Below, piece by piece: positions 55,379-64,000 of a DNA stretch of 64,000 nt. The position numbers and the translations under genes were made by a program. Source of the DNA: Dendrophyllia cribrosa (taxonomy: Eukaryota; Cnidaria; Anthozoa; Scleractinia; Dendrophylliidae); contig JAJLRJ010000006.1 of NCBI GenBank assembly GCA_024195265.1, positions 5,207,615 to 5,271,614 of the forward strand, given 5' to 3'. A model generated the notes under the pieces. It was given only the letters and a program-made list of their open reading frames with translations. It was not told the origin of the DNA and made no database searches. Every line of letters begins with the position of its first letter. Position 1 is the first letter of the stretch.

Positions 55379-55755
55379 CTAGAACTTTATTCGTCAGCTC
55401 GCTCCGGGCTTTTTCGTATTCTTGTTCGTCTATGGTCGCGATCACTTCCACTTCCTCTCCACCAGCAAGTTCTCTCATTTCGTCGGTGACCAATAAGGCT
55501 TGCAGGCGTGCTTTCAGCGTCCCATCCTTGTATAAACTCCACAAGGTGTTGAGAGCTGACACATTTTCTGCTTGAACTTTGAGGTACACACTACCTTCAG
55601 TTATTTGAATCAACATGGCGCCAGCAGGTAGCACGCAGGTGCTAACAGCAGCGATAAGTTGATCATATGTGGATTCACGTCTCAATAGCTGATAGGCGGA
55701 AGCCAATGCCATACCTCCTGCGACCACTTTGAACACAGTTTTTATGTTCAGAACT
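55379..55755 (-). CDS. Conserved alpha/beta exon of the tandem-DED gene
   Basis: Acceptor aatctatag and donor gtaactt. It enters in phase 1 (VLNIKTVFKVVAGGMALASA) and leaves in phase 1. Residues 30-125 form a compact module: GAMLIQITEGSVYLKVQAEN, LNTLWSLYKDGTLKARLQAL, EEVEVIATIDEQEYEKARSE. I remember this module from cnidarian proteins that also carry death-fold domains, but cannot name it. It lies 3.9 kb downstream of the tandem-DED exon on the same strand. An IS3EU-like element sits in the intron between them. Confidence 0.7.
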
Positions 55756-56225
55756 ATAGATTAAAAAACACAGTAACAAACAGGTAAGTCTGTTTAAGGC
55801 TCTCAGATAGTGGAGACGGTCGAAAATGAAAGAAAACAACAACCGTGAAAATAAGCGCACAAAGATCGGAGAGAAAGCGATCGGTTGCGAGATCTTGTGG
55901 CCTTATGACCTAGTAGTTCTGATATACAGTACTAACTTCTGGTATGTAGTCTGTTTGGTCAGTTGTGTCAGGACTTGATCAAAACTTACAACCTGCATCA
56001 TTTATGTCAACCAAAAAGATGGTGACCGCAGTCCATGTCCGATTTAGAGTAATTCTAGTTATGTGCTCTTTCCTCTCCTCAGTGCCGCGTCTCTTTCGCT
56101 GGTTTCCGCATGTTTATTTTCGTGCTTTTCTCGCCATTTGATAATGACAAGACGGTATCACTTTTTTCATGGATAACTAGTCTCCATATAAATGGCCTTT
56201 TCGCGTCCCCTCTTAGGGGGATTAC

Positions 56226-57943
56226 TATGGTGGCCCAGTATTCTCATAAGAAAATTAGATTAAATATTTCAAGACATAGAAAAATACTGGCTGATTTCAA
56301 TAAAAAATACATATAAATTAAAAAAAAAAATTTAATTTAATTTAAAAAATGAAACTAAAAAAAACATAATTTTATGCGAAAATAAAATAGAAAAAAAAAT
56401 AATAATAATAACTTGATAAGAAAACGACATGGAAAGTCTGAATGGAAAAATATCAATACTAAAATCAAATTCAAAAGCGTTTTGATTCTTACATGTTAAT
56501 AAATTGGCCCAGTGTTCTCATAGTAATTAAGAAGTAAAATGATTTTCATATGTTGCGACGTGGCCCAATGTTCTCATAGTTCTGCATACCTCGTGAGTCG
56601 TGACAGTCAATGATGCCCTATATGAGTTGACAATTCACAGTTATATAGCGTAAGATGGACTGAGCCCTTCCTCATTGCAGAGGGACAAAGAGCCACCAGA
56701 AATGGCTTTTTACGTTGCAAATTACAACTCAAAATCAGCGAGACAGCCCAATTTTCTCATAGCCCGAGATACATGCTGACAGCGGTAATCCACGTTATAT
56801 CGAGGCAGGGGACTGGGCCTAAAGCTTCACAGAGGTCGCTCAGCCGTGGATTCCCGCGCTTCGTTCGATTTTTATTTGCAGTTTAGTATTTAGCGTTCAA
56901 ATGAGTCATATTAGGAATGCGGACTGGGAAGATGATGAAGATTTAGCTGATGATCTGAAAAAGTACGTTTTAGCAAATCTTCATCGTAGCGAAGTCCTCG
57001 ACTTTGTCAAAAGAGACTACCCCCAGTATTCGTGGAGTTTGGGCACGCTGAGCCGACGATTACGCCACTTTGGTATAAAGTACGTTGACCATAATATTAC
57101 AGTCGAGCAAGTAGAGGAAGCTGTTTGTGAAGAAAACGACGGCCCAGGGCAGCTCCTGGGATATCGAGCCTTGCAGAAAAAGATACGAGAACAACACCAT
57201 CTTGCCGTCCCGCGAGCTCTCGTCTATGACGTCATGACAAAGGTTGACCCTGAAGGGCTAGAACGCCGACGGAAAGTGGGCCGTGGTAAAAGAATGATGG
57301 GTGCTACGGGCACATTCACTTCACTGGTAGGTTGTGTTATGGTAAAATTATTCCCTGCCACGATACAACGTGGATTACCGTCGTCAGCATGTATCTCGGG
57401 CTATGAGAAAATTGGGCTGTCTCGCTGATTTTGAGTTGTAATTTGCAACGTAAAAAGCCATTTCTGGTGGCTCTTTGTCCCTCTGCAATGAGGAAGGGCT
57501 CAGCCGATCTTACACTATATAACTGTGAATTGTCAACTCATATAGGGCATCATTGACTGTCACGACTCACGAGGTATGCAGAACTATGAGAACATTGGGC
57601 CACGTCGCAACATATGAAAATCATTTTACTTCTTAATTACTATGAGAACACTGGGCCAATTTATTAACATGTAAGAATCAAAACGCTTTTGAATTTGATT
57701 TTAGTATTGATATTTTTCCATTCAGATTTTCCATGTCGTTTTCTTATCAAGTTATTATTATTTTATTTTTTTTCTATTTTATTTTCGCATAAAATTATGA
57801 TGTTTTTTTTTAGTTTAATTTTTTTAAATTTTATTTTTATTTTTTTTTAAATTTATATGTATTTTTTTTTTAAATCAGCCAGTATTTTTCTATGTCTTGA
57901 AATATTTAATCTAATTTTCTTATGAGAATACTGGGCCACCATA
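56226..57943 (+). mobile_element. IS3EU-like element, internally deleted
   Basis: Ends tatggtggcccagtattctc and its inverse, flanked by the 6-bp duplication GATTAC (56220-56225, 57944-57949). Arms of about 650 bp are inverted copies. A shared motif (ggcccagtgttctcatag and variants) occurs four times at each end. The 6-bp duplication, TA-starting ends and a partial transposase fit the IS3EU superfamily; Dada is an alternative with similar target size. Confidence 0.7.
56901..57428 (+). pseudogene. N-terminal part of an IS3EU-like transposase
   Basis: The ATG at 56901 starts MSHIRNADWEDDEDLADD. A helix-turn-helix region (YSWSLGTLSRRLRHFGIKYV) and a second helical part (GYRALQKKIREQHHLAVPRA) resemble the N-terminus of integrase-type transposases. 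After KVGRGKRMMGATGTFTS the sequence runs straight into the right inverted arm, so the DDE catalytic core is missing. The C-terminal 40 residues encode arm sequence, not protein. Non-autonomous; it could still bind ends if made, and might repress active copies. Confidence 0.7.
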
Positions 57944-58279
57944 GATTACCCAAGAGAACCCGAAGTCTAGAGCCAGGGTCTGGGAGGAGGTTTGATTCTC
58001 GGCCCAAGGGTTTTCTAGCGCGTGACTGGTAAAGGGTCATTCATGATGACAACATGAGGACAGTGAAAATAGAATTTTCTGAAACAAGGTTTTATAAAAT
58101 ATCAACCACCCGGCTGCTATTCTACAAACCTAAAACGTTTTGCTTGATTGGGCTCGGAGGGCCTGGACCAATTGATGTTGACGAAAATGTGCAAGATTCG
58201 AAGATCCGAAATGTTTTCGGGCCGTCTTGTTGTTTGTTGGAACAAGGCCCCACATAATCACAACATTTTTGGGGCCCCA

Positions 58280-58420
58280 CTTTATATTTAGGTGTGGATA
58301 TGTCGCTAAAGAGTTTGGTCTTCCAAAATCCATACCGTCTGAACAACAAAAACAAAGAATGAAACTATGGCAAAAATGGATCAAAAGAATTACTCATAGA
58401 AATAAGCCCACAAGAGATTA
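58280..58420 (+). pseudogene. Short exon-like relic, unknown
   Basis: After a tatatttag acceptor-like site the frame reads CGYVAKEFGLPKSIPSEQQK then QRMKLWQKWIKRI before a stop. The KxWxKxI pattern recalls the end of a THAP-type finger but the cysteines do not fit. Weak evidence. Confidence 0.25.
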
Positions 58421-59054
58421 GTATAATTAATCATGTAATTATTTGTAATGACTTAAGCGTATACCGATATGAACAATAGATTGAAAACGATTATAACTTA
58501 TATTAACTCTGATACTAATAAATATAACTCACTGGTATGATACGTTTTTTCACTAGTCATCTTTCACAAAATTCTAACAAGCCAAAACCAACCAAAATTA
58601 GAAAGGGACTGCATACGAATTGCTAATGCATTCCAGTTTAAATTGATCCTGTTCATTTGGGAAAAACAGCTAAACTACAGAATATGAGGCAACTTTTGAA
58701 GGGGTATAACTTGATATGGCTCACCGGCTCGCCGGCTCGCCAGTCAACTGAAGGTGTAATTACTCTGTGACATATATTGTCTCAACCAACGTATCATACA
58801 TATTTTTGTTATTCTTCCTAGCTCTTTTACAATTTCCATTTTACATCACTCAACCCAACCTTCGATCTGTTCAAATGAAAAACTTTTCCGTCTCCCTTTA
58901 TATGTTTGTAATCTTTAATTTAATTTACCTCCAGCCAAATTTCCGCTAGCCGACGACACAATAGCGGTTGCTTGTGCTAAAAGAAGACAAACAGAATTAT
59001 GTCACAACAATTACAAACCGCAAATGTTTTGCAACTCACCATATGATCGATAAC

Positions 59055-59481
59055 CCCCGGGGAGGGGGGGGGGGGGGTACTTTGCAAATTTTTGGGTGGG
59101 GGTGTGCCGCTGGGACTCTGAGACCCTTAACCTATACTAGACCATTTTCGCTGCATTTTGCAATCCTATTCGTGACTAAACACCGAAAAACCGTACCCTA
59201 TCCTAGACCTATTCCAGACTCGCTTTCTTTGTTATTAGTTAACAGGGGTCAGTAAAAATGCCGTACTGCCCGCCGTACCGATTTTTAATTATGCCATTTG
59301 CCAGTAAACCTTGTCTTGACTAAATTCTTCACGCAATTGATCAGTTTCGAGAAAAATGATACCCTATTCCAGACCAAAACTCTCTGATTACTATACCCTA
59401 TCCCAGACTAAACTGCCTGAAAACCATACCCTCCACAGCGGTACATACCTATATAGCTCATATTGGGAGATCCCCAACCCC

Positions 59482-59527
<46 letters not shown>
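59055..59527. mobile_element. G/C-run family with GTGCCGC core (copy 2)
   Basis: Starts cccggggagggggggggggg and tactttgcaaatttttgggt, then gtgtgccgctgggactctga. A run of diverged gataccctattccagac units follows. It ends ggtacatacctatatagctc and a 48-base C-run (59480-59527). Non-coding. Confidence 0.6.
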
Positions 59528-59529
<2 letters not shown>

Positions 59530-59673
59530 GATGATAACTCACTGCTGTAACTCACGAAGGATAACTCACCAAATTGGCGGTTCCTATGGAAGTATGGGCA
59601 TAATATAATGCAAACACATTAAAAAGACAAGTTAAAAATCGCAACAACGGATACATCAGATACATTTAAATAC

Positions 59674-60229
59674 CTTTTCGCCTTTCAAACTTCTTTTCAC
59701 GACCTTGTCGTAGCTCGAACTCCTCCACGTCCTTAAGCAGATCAGTTTTCTCCGTTTGGGTCAAAATCTCCTTCAAGATGCCGAGACGGTTAATTCCCAG
59801 ACAGTTGTTGTCCGTCAGCTCTTTAAACAATGACCGAACATCATGAACGTTGCCTTGCCTGTCTCCCGATATCTTCTCTCTGCACAAAGCGAAGAGTCGT
59901 TCCAGATCATTGAGTTCGTCAAGCACTCGAATGATCTGCTCAAGCAAATCGTTATATTCCTTTCTTGTTTTCTCGAACTTTTCAACTTTTTCTAAAAGAG
60001 ACCATTCTTCCACGCCTTCCAACAGTTCTTTCAATACCTCCACACGATCTGGAGCTAGAAACTCCTTTTCTTCCAATTCTTCAAATAACGAGAAGGCATC
60101 TTGCATGTTTTCTTCGCTACGAGGCGCCACCTTTCCTCTGCACATGACGAGTAATTTTCTGCCTACGTTCAGTTCGTCTAGCCTCTTGCTTATTTCGAAG
60201 AGTAAACTGTTGTATTCTACGGTAGACAT
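59674..60229 (-). CDS. Tandem death-effector-domain exon (first coding exon)
   Basis: The ATG at 60229 starts MSTVEYNSLLFEISKRLDEL. Two successive DEDs of about 85 residues are visible: residues 5-87 (YNSLLFEISKRLDELNVGRK ... VEVLKELLEGVEEWSLLEKV) and 92-175 (YNDLLEQIIRVLDELNDLER ... LGILKEILTQTEKTDLLKDV), each with the DED pattern of six helices and a VL/ILKE helix. A basic tail ends at a gtattt donor in phase 1. Tandem DEDs occur in caspase-8, cFLIP and PEA-15-like adaptors, forming filaments with FADD-type partners. No caspase domain appears in the visible exons, so an adaptor or a cnidarian-specific architecture is more likely. Confidence 0.8.
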
Positions 60230-60878
60230 TTTAACGACGGATTTAGTGTTTCAGTTTTGAATTATTTACCGTATATTCTCGCATCCTAATCACTTTTATA
60301 GGGTGTTCCGACGTGAGATATCTCCACTTCACTCTGTTTGTCACGCGACATGTTGGTCACGCGAACAAAAGTTTTTGTGCAATTTCTCCTGAAATGTAGC
60401 GCGCGAGAGCAGGCAGCTTGTAGTCGTGGCCGCTTGCATAGGATCTAAGTCATTAGAATTCTCTTTAAATTTCTTTTATAATAATATGTATTATTCCAAG
60501 GCCGTCTCACTTTGTTTGTCACGCGACATATTAAAATCAAAATTAAAATGTTGGTCACTTGAACACTGGCTTTTGTTCAATAGCCTGTTGCATTATTATT
60601 CAAAACAGGTTTCTGTCGAACCTCGCAGATTCTATCGTGACAGCAGTGACAGCTTACAGACGAATTTCAGCCAGCTTACCCGGCCTGATTCGCGAAATAT
60701 TTCTTGAAAAGAAACCTTTCCTAGTCTGCTAGATGTATATACAAACCCTTGTATCGAAACAAGAACTCTGCGAGTAGTGATTGGGCTGTTAAGGATATCT
60801 TCACTACTTTTACTTCAAACTCTTCGAACTCTTCAAGAGAACTAACTTCAGTCAATACACACGTCCCACATGGACCAT

Positions 60879-61310
60879 TCATTCATTCTGATCTCTACTA
60901 TGTGAATCAAACACTTTGAATACACCATCCCTTGTCTTAAAAATAGCGACTGTATAAATTATTATTGTCAAAATAAATGACTTATAATTATCACGTAATA
61001 ACGATTCATAAGCCTCAAACAAAGGTAAACAGCTCTCTTCTATTATACTGTCATTTAAATAATGTACATTTCCATAATAACTTTCACTATACTCTAATAA
61101 ATTGAAAGTTAACTCTCCCAGTACAAACAACATCAGGAACTTCAGTTAACATAAGGCATTCTTTTTGTGTTAAATTAGAAAGATAAGTATACACCTCATT
61201 ACCAAAATTCGTAATTTCAACAAGATCTGACGCACACGTTATCATGCGACTAAAATTATACAATATAGCTGTTAAACTCATCGCTACACACTGACCATGA
61301 CCCGCATTAG
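60879..61310 (-). pseudogene. Cysteine-protease-like fragment of a large mobile element
   Basis: Minus strand, two overlapping frames. The first gives AGHGQCVAMSLTAILYNFSR, where GQC-x-MSL looks like the nucleophile Cys of a papain-fold protease, then DLVEITNFGNEVYTYL. A frameshift near 61110-61125 leads to LLEYSESYYGNVHYLND and ESLLRDNYKSFILT, ending DGVFKVFDSHSRDQNE, whose Asp-Ser-His would supply the catalytic His. Similar OTU-like or C76-like modules occur in large cnidarian transposons beside helicase genes; nothing else of such an element is visible here. Truncated and frameshifted. Confidence 0.45.
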
Positions 61311-61384
61311 AACCAAAAAAAACACTATTTCCTTGGCTATAAGGAGCACAAATAGTTTTAGACGAATCTACACCAAATGGACCA

Positions 61385-61762
61385 GGATTGTTTTAGGTGG
61401 GGGTGTTTCGCTGGGACCTAAGAACCTCTACCCCATCTCAGACCTAAAATTTCTATTTTCGTACCCCATCACCAAACAGTTAAATATGGTAAAAGGCTCT
61501 TTATACAAAAAAGGGGTTTGTTTACAAAAATTGACAGAATTAGGCGTCAAACCCATACACGCTCATTGAATTGAGTGAAACTTCCACAGGCACGGTTCCA
61601 GATGAAAAATGTACCGGAAAAAAAATGACAAAACACTTAATTCGAAAATTGAACGGAAAAAGTATCCCATCTGAGACCTAGAAGGTCAAAACCCCGACCC
61701 CATCCAGCGGCACATACCCGTATAGCTTATATATGGGAGAACCCCCCCCCCCCCCCCCCCCC
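61385..61762. mobile_element. G/C-run family with GTGCCGC core (copy 3)
   Basis: Contains gggggtgtttcgctgggacc and cggcacatacccgtatagc, and ends in a 20-base C-run. It includes ccccatctcagacc units. The left G-run is lost (only ttaggtggggg). Confidence 0.55.
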
Positions 61763-61769
61763 GTTTTTT

Positions 61770-62291
61770 TTAGCTACTGTTAATTAGTATAAAGTTAAAA
61801 TTTGGGTACACGGCAGTTAATTTGGGATAATACAGATCATTTGGAACCTATTTACGCATCTCTTTTCAAGCTAGCGATGCAAACACCTTAGTCATATAAG
61901 AAGAATACAAAAAATAATACTTTTCTCTTTGCCTCTGGGCACAAGTCATGAAATGTTTTCTTATCGCTTGAGGGCTAATAGATTGGAAGTCCGATGATCG
62001 GATTTCACCATGCAGCCTCGTCACATAATTTGTTGAATTTTAAGTCAAAATTTTCATTTCTTGAATCAGTTTTTCACTCCCTAATGTATATAACTAATGT
62101 AACATTGCATTATTGGTGCATTATTTGTGCGCGTGCATTATTTGTTTATTTAATTGACGTGTGCATTTAGTTCGTTAAATAACGTCTTAATTTCACTTTG
62201 CATTATTTTCCTTACTTATTTGTGTTGTCCGTGACTGTGCTCACATTGTGAGTGGCTCCTCCTAAAATGTTCTGCAATTGGTATAGGATTT

Positions 62292-62339
<48 letters not shown>

Positions 62340-64000
62340 GGGAGATATATATATTTTTAGCAACTACTGTGACTTGCAGTCTGTCCATTTGAATTGCCTT
62401 GTATTTATTGTATTTGAAGGCCGCAAAACGTTCAAATCACGTTTACCGCTGATTTCACCGATTTTTCATATCCAAAACACATCACGCTCCCGGAGGGGGG
62501 AGGGGGGTACTTGACCAATATTTGGGTATAGGGGTGCCGCTGAGGGTCTGAGACCCTGACCTTGTTTAGGACAAAAAAGAACAAATTCCAGTTACAGTGT
62601 ACACGCTCTGTGCTTATACAACTTCACAATGGTTTTTAGGCTGGCAAGCAAAAAATATTATTTCAGCAAGCTATTGTTTTGCCATTTTAGTGTAAGTTTT
62701 GTAAAATATTGCCGCCGAGGAGATGTGGTATGCTTACATGTACATGTATATATAGGAGAGGGTATAACTGGAATATTTTTTTTACCAAACTGGCAGGTGG
62801 GCTTCTAACCAAAAATATTACAGTATTTAGATAGGCAAAGAGCAGAGCTCCTTCCCTTTCTATACAGAGAAAACCAAGTTTAAAACCAGCATTAAAACAA
62901 ACGTAGCACTTGCTGTGAGGACATAATTTTATAACGTTCCTAGAAAAAAGGGAGCAATTAATTATAAGAGATGTACAGTGTAGTCATTGAAAAGGATAAA
63001 ATGTTCATTGACTGCGCTGAGCTACGAGAGACTGATGGCTAACTGGGCCATAATACTAGGTTCATGTATGACATGCGTCCTGCGTACTGTTAGGATCAGC
63101 AATGTCGAAAGCGTTATATGTGGGGATAAATAAAGAAAGATGGTGAAATAAAACGTTAAGCTCGGTAATGCAATGAGAAAGTTGTAATGTTTTCTTTTCT
63201 TTGTCCTACGTTCGTGACATGACAAACATTACATGTACATCTTTCTCACTGCATTACCGAGCTTAGCATTAAGTATTGTTCCACATAAGAACGATAGCAC
63301 TGACTTCATTGTTCTGCGGCATTAGCTCTTTCCCACATAGAATATCTTTGATTTCAAGAATAGAATATATTTCATTATAAAAATAAAGAAAATCTATTTG
63401 CGTCAAATAAATTTTAGGAAATGTTCGTGCTTAACCAATCAGAATAGCAGAAGATAATAGCTAATAATTTTCTTCTTTGATGAAGTTCCCCAAATACAAT
63501 TTCTTTTGAAAATTGTATGTTGTGCGATTGGGTCTCAAATTACTTGAAACCTTAAAAAAATTAAACAAAATGCACCTTGAACATTAACTTTTTAGCGGTT
63601 TTTGAGTCTAGGCCAATGAGATCACTAGTTGTAACAATGAAAAATCTTGACATTCCATCGTGTTTGACATTCCATTGCCGTTCAGCGCTATCCTTCTTAT
63701 GCGGATCATTACTTAAGCAGTTCAGTTCGGATTTAGCAGGGGCGAGGAATGTTGAGGAAGGCGCTTGGAATGGCGCTGTACAACACAGTTTGCTTTTCGG
63801 TATTTTAGCTGAATGTTTCCGCAGAGATGGACCAGCAAAGCATCTCATACAAGAGGCGAGCGATTGGAGGGGGGGGGGGATGGGAGGGCACTGATACTCC
63901 TAACTGTTTGCTGTTGCAGAAACCGAGTCAAGCTCTGTTAGTGTGAGGCGACACCATATGTGGGTTAGGTTTGTTGTTAGTTTTCATCCTTATTCGTTGG
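61770..64000. other. Right end of the window: no supported gene
   Basis: Holds a partial G/C-run family copy at 62490-62570 (ggagggggggtacttgacca, gtgccgctgagggtctgaga). A weak inverted repeat is present near 63150-63270 (gctcggtaatgcaatgagaa and its inverse, with tacatgtaca). No convincing splice sites or motifs. It would be upstream of the tandem-DED gene. Confidence 0.45.

Noticed and set aside
63577..63894. 105-codon plus-strand frame at the right edge
   Set aside because: No ATG at its start, no splice sites, and it ends in a G-run; possible partial exon but not supportable.

Overview
The window reads as animal nuclear DNA, most likely from an anthozoan (stony coral or anemone). It is AT-rich, with GT-AG introns, no operons, and about two thirds occupied by transposable elements nested inside each other. 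The host-gene signal is a tandem death-effector-domain (DED) protein of a kind I associate with cnidarian innate-immunity or apoptosis genes. The taxon is inferred from family resemblance, not proven.

Host genes. (1) Plus strand, 1176-3292: three exons with matching phases of an unrecognised gene. (2) Minus strand: five exons (60229-59674, 55755-55379, 53950-53765, 10194-9573 and 9290-9099). The first four join with the same phase at every junction. If they are one gene, its third intron is about 43.6 kb and holds nearly all the mobile DNA described below.

Nest A (10713-25421): a hAT-like element with CAG/CTG ends, 8-bp TATATATA flanks and 1.8-kb inverted arms. Inside it lie a 900-bp Harbinger-like MITE (3-bp CTG duplication), an unclassified 3.1-kb insertion (TAGCG duplication), a 318-bp MITE (TTA duplication), and a TTAA-flanked foldback element (20373-24692). 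The foldback element itself carries a hairpin insert, a LINE 3' end and an 870-bp hAT-like MITE.

Nest B (26400-48643): a Ty1/copia LTR retrotransposon with nearly identical 313/315-bp LTRs, CTTTT target duplication, a half-tRNA-iMet primer site, and reverse transcriptase deleted. Its pol gene is split by an 18.9-kb Polinton/Maverick-like element (27863-46750; AG/CT ends, 6-bp TAAATT duplication). That element has very long terminal inverted repeats (about 3.3-3.4 kb), and its left arm is interrupted by a 4.5-kb three-exon hAT transposon (CTAAG duplication). The unique centre is only 7.7 kb: a protein-primed family B DNA polymerase (two frameshifts), a broken exonuclease-like gene, three small minus-strand genes and a zinc-finger gene. 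I see no capsid, packaging ATPase, maturation protease or integrase. Each arm carries the same small spliced gene, which appears to run into a different last exon on each side, and a 25-bp tandem array that is stop-free in all three frames.

Right part (48644-64000): a CGCG-rich TIR element, a pair of tRNA-like repeats, an IS3EU-like element with four subterminal motif copies per end, several copies of a family with G/C-run ends and a GTATGTGCCGC core, and a cysteine-protease-like fragment from a large transposon. The last 2.2 kb holds nothing I can name.
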